NCBI GenBank assembly: GCA_013298375.1
Contig: JAAFHM010000095.1
Span: forward strand, 1-5,614
Length of the DNA: 5,614 bases
Direction of reading: 5' to 3'
From: Ignavibacteria bacterium
Lineage (GTDB): Bacteria > Bacteroidota > Ignavibacteria > Kapaibacteriales > UBA4661
In this document: piece by piece, positions 1 through 5,614 of the stretch
How the letters are laid out: each line of letters opens with the position of its first letter
Position numbering within the stretch: position 1 is the stretch's first letter
Translations under genes and position numbers: made by a program
Notes under the pieces: model-generated
Seen by the model: only the letters and a program-made list of their open reading frames with translations
The model's database searches: none
Told to the model about the DNA's origin: nothing

Positions 1-2
1 CG

Positions 3-1217
3 TTACTCTTCAATAAGTGCCAGTACATCCAGATTCGGTGCGAGAAGCGGCAACATTTCGCGCTGTGCCGAACCGCCGGAAACGATGATTTCGCCCGCTT
101 CGGAAATGACGACATCAATTTCTGTTCGTAGTCCAATTTCGCCCGGAATATAAATACCCGGTTCAATAGAAAATGAAGTCATCGGGATAAGTGGGCGAAT
201 GTCTTGCGTCTCGAAATTATCAATGTTTGCGCCCGAACCGTGTGTATCGGTCGTGATGCTATGCCCGGTGCGATGGATAAAATACTGCCCAAATCCGGCA
301 TCGTCAACAACTTGTCGGCAAGCATCGTCAACGTCGCAACCGCGCACGGTCTTGTGGGGGAAATTATCGTAGAGCAGTTTGAGTGCGGCATCGCGTCCGG
401 CGGCAATGGTGTTAAAGAGCATCGCAGGGCGCTCCGGGACTTGTTCGCCGAGATAGGACATCCACGTAATATCGGAATAGACAGAGTTAGGCGTTTTTTG
501 CTTTGCCCACATATCCAGAAGCAGTACATCGCCACGCTGAAGAGTCGCACTCTTCTCGGCGGTCGGCTGATAATGCGGATTGGCGGAATTTGCATTGACA
601 GAAACACTTGGCAAGGAATAACTTGTGAGGTTGTTTTCCTCGAAAAACCGTCCCACTTCTTGTTGCACATCAAATTCTGTGATAGACTTTCCTGCAAGCA
701 TATTTTCCCGTACAAAGCTCAAAGCCTGCATCATAGCTGTTCGGAGCAGCTTTGCGGTTGTTTTGTTTTCCTCGAACTGCTCTCGCGTCCAGACGGCGGA
801 ATATTGCTGGACGATTTCCGCAGACGAATGAAGGTCGAAGCCCAGAGACCGCAGCCATTCTACGGTTCCGCCATCTACCCACGAAACAACAGGAATCGCA
901 TTATTCGGTGAATACTCCAAGGCGATACGTTTTTTGCCTTGCAAAGCGCTCTGGATGGCGCTTTCCCAATCATGCCGCGTTGCGTAGCGGATTTCCCGCG
1001 CCGCAACCGTACCGAGCGTGTGAACTTCAATGCCGTTGACGATTTTTATCACTTCGCCCTCGGCAGGAATAATAACCGCCCAACGGCGCGAGCAGTGTGT
1101 TTCCGGCGGTATTGCCAGTGTTTGCCATGCAATGGGGTTGCTATGGCGAAAATCATAGAGCAGCCAAGCGTCTATGCCGCTTTTGCGGAGAATTGTTTGA
1201 ATATGGGAAAGATTCAT
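3..1217 (-). CDS. M24 family metallopeptidase, Xaa-Pro aminopeptidase-like
   Basis: A complete 404-residue protein with ATG at 1215-1217 and TAA at 3-5. It has the two-part layout of creatinase/aminopeptidase P proteins: an N-terminal non-catalytic domain (about residues 1-140) and a C-terminal 'pita-bread' metallopeptidase domain (about 150-385). All five metal ligands of the M24 family can be placed: D235 (LLLDMWAK), D249 (VYSDIT), H319 (RTGHSI), E352 (SIEPGIY) and E366 (RTEIDV). An active dinuclear-metal enzyme is therefore expected. By family knowledge it would cleave the N-terminal residue before proline, or act on short peptides, in the cytoplasm; no signal peptide is seen. The exact substrate cannot be read from sequence, because prolidases and creatinases share this fold. 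Full length matches the family. It lies 75 bases downstream of the TPR gene on the same strand, so co-transcription is possible. There is no Shine-Dalgarno sequence before the ATG. Confidence 0.9.
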   Translation of the reverse strand: MNLSHIQTILRKSGIDAWLLYDFRHSNPIAWQTLAIPPETHCSRRWAVIIPAEGEVIKIVNGIEVHTLGTVAAREIRYATRHDWESAIQSALQGKKRIALEYSPNNAIPVVSWVDGGTVEWLRSLGFDLHSSAEIVQQYSAVWTREQFEENKTTAKLLRTAMMQALSFVRENMLAGKSITEFDVQQEVGRFFEENNLTSYSLPSVSVNANSANPHYQPTAEKSATLQRGDVLLLDMWAKQKTPNSVYSDITWMSYLGEQVPERPAMLFNTIAAGRDAALKLLYDNFPHKTVRGCDVDDACRQVVDDAGFGQYFIHRTGHSITTDTHGSGANIDNFETQDIRPLIPMTSFSIEPGIYIPGEIGLRTEIDVVISEAGEIIVSGGSAQREMLPLLAPNLDVLALIEE

Positions 1218-1292
1218 CGGAACATCATTGAGGGATGGAATGACAAATAATGAGATTTATTGCTGGGGACGAAAAACAATGCGGTCTGTGGG

Positions 1293-2084
1293 TCATTTGC
1301 AGAAAGACGCAAGCATGGACAATGCCTCCAGAGCGCCCGTGTCGGCAGCCGTTCTGAGGTCTTGACAAGCGCCGGGGTCTTGAAGCGCAATTTTCACTCG
1401 TGCGCGGTGGATAAGCGCTTGTATTGCCTTGGGTTCGAGTTGCAGGGTCATCGTAAAATCCACGATTGCTCCTACTAAATCTCCCATCTGCGCTCTTGCC
1501 TGACCACGCATAAAAAAGTACATTGCATTAGCGCGGCTAACCCGCAGTGCCTCGCTATAATCATTTTTTGCGCCTTCATAGTCATTCAGTTGCAATTTTG
1601 CCATTCCGCGTAGCGACAGCGCTTCATCATCTTGGGGGTCGAGTTGTAGAGCGCTTGTGCAGTCGTGTGTTGCACCCTCGTATTGCTTGAGCGAAAATTT
1701 TGCGTATGCGCGGTACAAATAGGCGAGGGCGGCATTGCTGTCGTTTACGCTGAACCGCAGTACTTCGCTACAATCCTGCACCGTTCCAGCGTAATCTCTC
1801 ATTTGTAATTTTGCATATCCCCGATACCGATAGACCTGCGCACTTGCCAGAGAGCGCTTGAGAGCAGCATCGAAATCTCGCACCGCACCAAAAAAATCAC
1901 CATTGTCGGTCTTGGCAAGCCCGCTTTGGATGTACTGCTCAGTTTGGGTTATCGTACTCGTTGCTGTTTGAGCAATGGCTGTTGCCGTAGCAAAAAGGAA
2001 TACCAAGAAAACAAGCCATGTTTGACCTCGCCCATTTTTTCGATAGGTTGTGATGTCGCTATTTTTTGTGTTCTTGAAAACCAT
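1293..2084 (-). CDS. Exported tetratricopeptide-repeat protein
   Basis: A complete 263-residue protein with ATG at 2082-2084 and TGA at 1293-1295. The N-terminus is a typical Sec signal: basic residues (R15, K16, R19), a hydrophobic core at about 22-37 and a likely cleavage after AIA at residue 38. No lipobox cysteine is present, so a soluble periplasmic or outer-surface protein is more likely than a lipoprotein. Residues of about 48-220 form roughly five TPRs of 34 residues, with recurring patterns such as 'A..L....Y.GA..D.SEAL.L.P'. The end (ACQDL, then a small helix and a final Cys at 262) resembles the C-terminal cap seen in many Bacteroidota TPR proteins. TPRs are protein-binding scaffolds; the partner is unknown and no enzymatic domain is present. 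It lies 174 bases after purE and has its own candidate promoter, so it is probably separately transcribed, perhaps together with the downstream M24 gene. Confidence 0.85.
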   Translation of the reverse strand: MVFKNTKNSDITTYRKNGRGQTWLVFLVFLFATATAIAQTATSTITQTEQYIQSGLAKTDNGDFFGAVRDFDAALKRSLASAQVYRYRGYAKLQMRDYAGTVQDCSEVLRFSVNDSNAALAYLYRAYAKFSLKQYEGATHDCTSALQLDPQDDEALSLRGMAKLQLNDYEGAKNDYSEALRVSRANAMYFFMRGQARAQMGDLVGAIVDFTMTLQLEPKAIQALIHRARVKIALQDPGACQDLRTAADTGALEALSMLASFCK

Positions 2085-2131
2085 GATACATTGGGTAAGA
2101 CAGTAAGGGTGAACTTAGACGAATCTTGCTA

Positions 2132-2162
2132 CAAAACAACGAACAAAACTCCTATTGTCAAA
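2132..2162 (-). promoter_or_regulatory. Candidate Bacteroidota-type promoter of the TPR gene
   Basis: Read on the minus strand, TTTG (2159-2162) is followed by 19 bases and then TTGTTTTG (2132-2139). The known Bacteroidota housekeeping promoter is TTTG at -33 and TAnnTTTG at -7 with about this spacing, so only one defined base of the -7 element differs. The same place also reads TTGACA, a perfect classical -35, but no good TATAAT follows at 16-18 bases. Predicted transcription would begin near 2125 and leave a leader of about 40 bases before the ATG at 2084. Of the 174-base gap between purE and the TPR gene, this is the only regulatory signal I can see; no terminator is evident after purE. 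Confidence 0.45.
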
Positions 2163-2258
2163 GAAGTATTTCTGAGAGCATTGAAGCTATCCCCGAAGTG
2201 CTGAGGAGTGCCAGATGGCGGGGCGTGCGAAAGAAAGAAGAGGAAAAGCAGTGCTATT

Positions 2259-2828
2259 TTATGCCGTCAACACCGTTGCCAGCCCATGATTTTTCTGCCG
2301 CGACTCATCTGCCATGCGCTCTTTATAGTGGATGACCTTTGCTTGTAAGTGTTCGTCGTGTGCGGCGAGCATTTGGATGGCGAGTAAACCCGCATTCTTT
2401 CCAGCCCCGATGGCAACGGTCGCCACAGGTACTCCGGCGGGCATTTGGACGATAGAAAGGAGAGAATCAATGCCAGAAAGCGCCTTTGAGAGAATTGGTA
2501 CGCCGATAACAGGCAAAGGCGAGTACGCCGCAACCATACCTGGCAAATGTGCTGCTCCGCCCGCTCCGGCGACGATAACTCGCAAGCCGCGTGTGTGAGC
2601 GGTGGAGGCGTATTCCGCCATGTCAGCAGGGGTGCGATGTGCCGAGATAACTCGTATTTCAAAGGGAATGGAAAATTCGATGCAAACGTGCGCCGCTTCT
2701 TGCATGGTGGGCAAATCAGAATCGCTGCCCATGATAATTCCCACAAGGGGTGTTTGTGAGGTGTGGTCTTGCGGTTCGGCAACTTGAATGGCAAGAGAGT
2801 GAGGAACAATCTGGGATTTCTGGCTCAT
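2259..2828 (-). CDS. purE: N5-carboxyaminoimidazole ribonucleotide mutase (PurE, class I)
   Basis: PurE interconverts N5-CAIR and CAIR in de novo purine synthesis, in the cytoplasm, normally as an octamer. The protein is 189 residues from ATG 2826-2828 to TAA 2259-2261. Diagnostic motifs are in order: GSDSDLP (34-40), SAHRTP (62-67, with the catalytic-region histidine H64), AGAGGAAHLPGM (87-98), the LSGIDSLLSIVQMP block (117-130) and GVPVATVAIG (132-141). The QMP and GVPVATVAIG blocks fit the class I mutase form, which depends on PurK for its substrate; purK is not in this window. The conserved core begins near residue 27, so about 26 unconserved residues precede it. The only other in-frame option close to the core is GTG at V29. 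The open frame continues upstream through the tRNA gene, but that part is not coding. No Shine-Dalgarno is seen. The gene follows the tRNA-Gly terminator by only 41 bases. Confidence 0.93.
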   Translation of the reverse strand: MSQKSQIVPHSLAIQVAEPQDHTSQTPLVGIIMGSDSDLPTMQEAAHVCIEFSIPFEIRVISAHRTPADMAEYASTAHTRGLRVIVAGAGGAAHLPGMVAAYSPLPVIGVPILSKALSGIDSLLSIVQMPAGVPVATVAIGAGKNAGLLAIQMLAAHDEHLQAKVIHYKERMADESRQKNHGLATVLTA

Positions 2829-2869
2829 AGCGTAAGAATATTTCGACAAGATTGAGGTTCCGTACAGAC

Positions 2870-2916
2870 AAAAAACAAAAATGCCTCGCCACCGGGGGGA
2901 TTTGATGACAAGGCAT
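2870..2916 (-). terminator. Intrinsic terminator after tRNA-Gly, upstream of purE
   Basis: On the minus strand TGCCTTGTCATC (2904-2915) pairs with GGTGGCGAGGCA (2882-2893). This gives a 12-pair stem with three G-U pairs, plus an extra outer A-U pair. The 10-base loop is AAATCCCCCC. Directly after it comes a T-rich tract, TTTTTGTTTTTTG. It begins 37 bases after the tRNA's last base, so it fits as the terminator of the tRNA transcript. Because it ends just before purE, it could also act as an attenuator for purE if that gene relies on read-through. Confidence 0.8.
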
Positions 2917-2953
2917 GCAGCATAAAGAGGATTTCGGTTGTAAGAAACCGAAG

Positions 2954-3026
<73 letters not shown>

Positions 3027-3123
3027 TTATGTTTTCAATGAACAGAGCAAATTGCTATTGCAGACTCAATGCTCTTACTCATTTTAAGTGAGTCCAAAAT
3101 TACATCAAGAATATCTTCCATGC

Positions 3124-3155
3124 AAGATTTTTTTTCAATTTTTTCAAAAAATCTT
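3124..3155. repeat. AT-rich inverted repeat after lipB
   Basis: Ten bases, AAGATTTTTT (3124-3133), are perfectly inverted as AAAAAATCTT (3146-3155) around a 12-base loop. It starts 11 bases beyond the lipB stop, so it may help end or protect the lipB transcript. It lacks the GC-rich stem and trailing U-tract of a standard intrinsic terminator, so the role is uncertain. The rest of the 139-base gap between lipB and the tRNA shows only short weak dyads (AGCAA-A-TTGCT at 3046-3056; ACTCA/TGAGT at 3077-3093) and no promoter I can assign with confidence to the tRNA. Confidence 0.35.
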
Positions 3156-3165
3156 CAATATTATT

Positions 3166-3807
3166 CTACAAAAAGTGTGCAATAAATCGGCTTGTGCAAA
3201 TATTTTGAACATCTTCCAGCGATACTGATGGCGATGATTTTTTTTTACATTCTTGGTGAATAGACGTTACTTCTTTGTCATGGATACCGCAAGGAATGAT
3301 ATAGGAAAATTCTTTCAAATCATTGTGGACATTCAGTGCAAAGCCATGTGCCGTCACCCAGCGCGAACAATGAATACCGATGGCACAAATTTTACGCTGC
3401 TGCTCCAACCAAACACCCGTTAAACCCTCGACGCGCTCCCCCGACAAATCATACTCGGCAATCGTCTCAATAATGCAAGATTCTATTTCTCGCAAAAACC
3501 AGTGTAAATCAGGTTGAAAATCAGTTAAACGAAAGAGCGTATAGCCAATAAGTTGACCGGGATTATGGAGCGTCACGTCGCCGCCGCGATTGACGTTGAC
3601 AACTTCGATTCCACTCTTATTCCATTCAGTTTGTGGAAGCAAGATATTGTCGCGGCTTCCGGCTTTTCCAACAGTAATAACGCTTGGATGCTGGCAAAAA
3701 ACGAGGGTGCTGTCTTTAGCGCCCGATTGAATACGACCTTGTAAGTGACGTTGGCGTTCCCATGCGTCGTGATAATCAATCATGCCCCAATCTTCAATAG
3801 TGAGCAT
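3166..3807 (-). CDS. lipB: Octanoyltransferase LipB (lipoyl(octanoyl) transferase)
   Basis: LipB moves octanoyl from acyl carrier protein onto a lysine of lipoyl domains (pyruvate and 2-oxoglutarate dehydrogenases, glycine cleavage H protein); LipA then inserts sulfur. The protein is 213 residues, the usual length, with ATG at 3805-3807 and TAG at 3166-3168. Family motifs are all present: HPSVITVGKAG (40-50), RGGDVTLHNPGQLIGY (74-89), RKICAIGI (138-145) with the conserved lysine K139, HGFALNV (154-160) and PCGI (172-175) with the acyl-accepting cysteine C173. The Lys/Cys pair corresponds to the known catalytic dyad, so the enzyme should be active. It is cytoplasmic. The response regulator ends 55 bases upstream on the same strand and could share its transcript, but there is no functional reason for the link. 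lipA is not visible here. The bases before the ATG are T-rich with no Shine-Dalgarno. Confidence 0.93.
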   Translation of the reverse strand: MLTIEDWGMIDYHDAWERQRHLQGRIQSGAKDSTLVFCQHPSVITVGKAGSRDNILLPQTEWNKSGIEVVNVNRGGDVTLHNPGQLIGYTLFRLTDFQPDLHWFLREIESCIIETIAEYDLSGERVEGLTGVWLEQQRKICAIGIHCSRWVTAHGFALNVHNDLKEFSYIIPCGIHDKEVTSIHQECKKKSSPSVSLEDVQNICTSRFIAHFL

Positions 3808-3862
3808 AGAAGCGAAAAAAAGTAAAAAGAAAGTGATTTGAAAGCGGCGGGAAAGCGCTATA

Positions 3863-4531
3863 TTATCGCTGTGCCGACGGGATGAGTCCGATTTTTGACG
3901 CGAATTTTGTTGCCTCTAATCGAGAACCAACGTTCAATTTCTGATAAATACTGGAAATATAATTTTTGACTGTTCCCTCGCTAATGGACAGCAATTCGGC
4001 AATTTCTTTATTCGGCAAGCGAATAAGCCGCAGCACGTTGCGTTCGACGGGAGTGATTCCGGCAGAATTGAGAGCATGATCAATAACGACCAACTGCTGT
4101 GCTACGCTGGAACTCAGCCAAAGTTCGCTGGTATGCTGCGCAATCCAACGAATCGCGGAAATAAAGGTGTCGCCCGATTCCGCTTTGGAAAGATACCCAT
4201 TTGCGCCACTTGCCAAAATATCATGCACCGAGACGCTTTCGTTACCCGTCATAGCGAGAATGCTCAATTTGTCGCTAGTCAAGCCCTTTTGACGAAGTTT
4301 TTTTATGATTTCCAAGCCCGTCGTATCTGAAAGCTGCATATCAATCAGCAAAACATCGGGCTTGAGTGTTTTCAAGGCGGTAAGCGTGTCAGCGCCCGTT
4401 GGGGCTGTTCCGAGAAGGTTGATATAAGGCAGTTCGTCGCCAGCTTTCGTTTTTATCCATGATTCGAGGGCGAATCGTACCGCTTCGTGGTCATCGGTAA
4501 CAAAGACATTGATAGTGTCGCCTTGATACAT
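3863..4531 (-). CDS. NarL/FixJ-family two-component response regulator
   Basis: A 222-residue DNA-binding response regulator starting at ATG 4529-4531 and ending with TAA at 3863-3865. The receiver domain (about 7-130) has the acidic pair D13/D14 in VTDDHE, the phosphorylation site D64 in LLIDMQL, T95 in AMTGN and K116 in YLSKAE, so phosphorylation should work normally. The LuxR-type helix-turn-helix lies at about 159-216 and contains NKEIAELLSISEGTVKNY (174-191) and the KLNVGSR end (198-204). The frame is open for 39 more residues to an ATG at 4646, but that part lacks conservation and the receiver starts normally from 4531, so the shorter start is preferred. The gene is divergent from the TPR protein at 4807, which may carry its kinase. 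The target genes are unknown. Autoregulation from the shared spacer is plausible. Confidence 0.92.
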   Translation of the reverse strand: MYQGDTINVFVTDDHEAVRFALESWIKTKAGDELPYINLLGTAPTGADTLTALKTLKPDVLLIDMQLSDTTGLEIIKKLRQKGLTSDKLSILAMTGNESVSVHDILASGANGYLSKAESGDTFISAIRWIAQHTSELWLSSSVAQQLVVIDHALNSAGITPVERNVLRLIRLPNKEIAELLSISEGTVKNYISSIYQKLNVGSRLEATKFASKIGLIPSAQR

Positions 4532-4616
4532 AATGGTAAGCAAGAATGCAGAAGTGGGCAAAAAACTCGGATAAGATACATCAATACGTCCTGCTGAGAC
4601 TCGTGTTTGCAGAGAT

Positions 4617-4727
4617 TTAGACACACAATCTAACGATGCAGCACACACGCTGTAAAGAATAATTACGCAAGCATCACAGCAAAATATATTGCCGAATTTA
4701 GCGAAAGTTCGTAGATTTTCCTAGATT
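4617..4727. repeat. TAGATT motif cluster in the divergent spacer
   Basis: The 6-base word TAGATT occurs exactly on the plus strand at 4712-4717 and 4722-4727, starting ten bases apart, and on the minus strand at 4627-4632. The last copy is half of a dyad, TTAGA (4617-4621), seven bases, TCTAA (4629-4633). These lie between the divergent regulator (start 4531) and TPR gene (start near 4807), where a response regulator would be expected to bind. A binding role is inferred from position and spacing only. Confidence 0.3.
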
Positions 4728-4736
4728 ATACCTTTC
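4708..4736 (+). promoter_or_regulatory. Possible promoter of the plus-strand TPR gene
   Basis: TTCG (4708-4711), a 17-base spacer and TACCTTTC (4729-4736) resemble the Bacteroidota TTTG / TAnnTTTG promoter with one mismatch in each element. It would leave a leader of about 65 bases before ATG 4807. The spacer contains both direct copies of TAGATT, so a bound regulator would sit directly on the promoter. The match is weak. No other feature was recognised in the 275-base gap 4532-4806 apart from the TAGATT copies, and no promoter for the minus-strand regulator could be assigned. Confidence 0.25.
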
Positions 4737-4806
4737 TAAAACAATTTCACGCCAAAGTTTTTGGTATATTTTTTCGTTGAGGTTCTACCGCCTTGCTATT
4801 GCAGAT

Positions 4807-5614
4807 ATGAGAGCATTCATCTTGAACAACCCTTATTCTATCAGCTTCAATGCCGACTTTTCTCAGAAAAGTACTGTATTTCGGCTGCGCCAACCTATTA
4901 TGCTTGTGGCGTGGATGATGTTTTTCCTCTGTGCCACTCCTCCCCTTTCGGCACAGCCCAAGCGGAGTGACAGTTTGGAAACAGTCTTGAACGCAATGCG
5001 CCGCGAATGGGGAACTATCGTTGATACCGCTATTGTCAATATGCTCAATAATGTGGCGAAAGAGTACCTTACGTCCAACCCCTTTAAGTCTTTTGATTAT
5101 TCCGAAGAAGCGCTAAAGTACGCGCGCTCTTTAGGATACAAAAAAGCCGTCGCCGAGGCGACCGCGAATATCGGGAATATCTATGAACAGCAAGGAAATT
5201 ACGAGCGTGCTATCGAAAGCTATTTGGAAGCACTGAAAATATACGAAGATCTTCAGGATAAGCGGCGAAGAGCTTGGACGCTTAATTCGCTTGGGATTGC
5301 ATATAGCAAGCGTGGTAATATGCGAGAATCCTTGGAAAATTATGAGAAAGCACGTAACCTCTATACGGAAATTAATGACAAGCGTGGTTTAGCAATAACA
5401 CTGGGAAATTTTGCCAGTTTATATTCCGACCAAAGCGACGACCAAAGCGCCCTCATATTCTACGATAAAGCACTAGTTTTGCATCGTGAATTTGGTGACT
5501 CCACCCGTATAGCCGGTGCCCTCAACGGTATTGGCATTGCGTATCTGAATCTTGGTAATTACGACAAAGCTCTTGAGTTTTTACAAGCGGCTGAGAGGCT
5601 TTTCCTCGCCTCGA
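4807..5614 (+). CDS. Exported TPR-repeat protein, 3' truncated; possible sensor kinase N-terminus
   Basis: An open frame runs from ATG 4807-4809 to the window edge, giving 269 residues without a stop, so the gene is incomplete. The frame is closed upstream by TAG at 4699-4701. A signal sequence lies at about 26-50: basic RLR (26-28), a hydrophobic run rich in Met, Phe and Leu (31-42) and a likely cleavage after LSA at 49. An internal ATG at 4900 would remove the basic residues, so 4807 is preferred, although neither has a Shine-Dalgarno. After a helical lead (about 55-110), TPRs follow with an exact 40-residue period (112-151, 153-192, 193-232, 233 onward), each with 'LG.IY...GNY..A...Y..AL'. 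This 40-residue TPR style is typical of sensor histidine kinases and of adenylate/guanylate cyclases in FCB bacteria. The neighbouring divergent response regulator favours the kinase reading, but the deciding C-terminus is outside the window. A plain TPR protein remains possible. Confidence 0.85.
   Translation, partial: MRAFILNNPYSISFNADFSQKSTVFRLRQPIMLVAWMMFFLCATPPLSAQPKRSDSLETVLNAMRREWGTIVDTAIVNMLNNVAKEYLTSNPFKSFDYSEEALKYARSLGYKKAVAEATANIGNIYEQQGNYERAIESYLEALKIYEDLQDKRRRAWTLNSLGIAYSKRGNMRESLENYEKARNLYTEINDKRGLAITLGNFASLYSDQSDDQSALIFYDKALVLHREFGDSTRIAGALNGIGIAYLNLGNYDKALEFLQAAERLFLAS

Noticed and set aside
179..715. 178-codon open frame on the minus strand within the M24 gene
   Set aside because: Same strand but a different frame from a gene with all five metal ligands intact. 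The translation has no recognisable motif, and no frameshift is needed to explain the region.
204..911. 235-codon open frame on the plus strand
   Set aside because: It lies wholly inside the M24 peptidase gene on the opposite strand. Its translation is rich in Cys, Arg and Ile with no family pattern, so it is a shadow of the real gene.
2267..2809. 180-codon alternative frame inside purE
   Set aside because: It overlaps purE, whose own frame holds every diagnostic motif. The alternative product is a Pro/Ser/Leu-rich shadow.
2829..2953. Purine riboswitch or T-box leader before purE
   Set aside because: I looked for a purine aptamer three-way junction and a T-box anti-terminator. The segment contains only a simple terminator-like hairpin, and the tRNA-like part is a complete tRNA gene.
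3044..3075. Inverted repeat AGAGCA/TGCTCT upstream of the tRNA as a terminator of lipB
   Set aside because: Only six pairs around a 20-base loop, with no U-tract on either strand; likely chance.
4532..4648. 39-residue N-terminal extension of the response regulator
   Set aside because: Receiver domains start a few residues before the first beta strand, as they do from 4531. The extension has no recognisable domain and overlaps the likely regulatory spacer.

Overview
The window reads as an ordinary stretch of a bacterial chromosome, most likely from the Bacteroidota/Chlorobiota (FCB) group. This placement is an inference. It rests on the absence of a recognisable Shine-Dalgarno sequence before all six protein starts, a Bacteroidota-style promoter (TTTG, 19 bases, TTGTTTTG) at 2132-2162, two exported TPR proteins of a style common in that group, a NarL-type regulator next to a TPR-family receptor-like protein, and a tRNA gene without an encoded CCA end. 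No mobile element, CRISPR array, phage gene or toxin system is visible.

Layout. Six genes lie on the minus strand, so they are transcribed right to left: a NarL/FixJ-family response regulator (3863-4531), lipB octanoyltransferase (3166-3807), tRNA-Gly(GCC) (2954-3026) with a strong intrinsic terminator (2870-2916), purE (2259-2828), an exported TPR-repeat protein (1293-2084), and an M24-family metallopeptidase resembling Xaa-Pro aminopeptidase (3-1217). One gene lies on the plus strand: a second exported TPR protein that starts near 4807 and runs off the right edge. It has no stop codon in the window.

How the genes relate. The left part is mostly housekeeping: purine synthesis (PurE), lipoate attachment (LipB), peptide turnover (M24) and glycine decoding. 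These share strand and proximity, not a common pathway. The right end looks regulatory. The response regulator and the truncated TPR protein are divergently transcribed from a 275-base spacer. In FCB bacteria a signal peptide followed by 40-residue TPRs is often the periplasmic front of a sensor histidine kinase paired with exactly this type of regulator, so they may be a two-component pair. The kinase part would lie outside the window. The spacer holds three exact copies of TAGATT, two of them one helical turn apart inside a possible promoter.

Nothing here amounts to a clearly new biological system. The points most worth following are the divergent regulator/TPR pair with its repeated motif, and the tRNA-terminator-purE junction, where only 41 bases separate the terminator's U-tract from the purE start.
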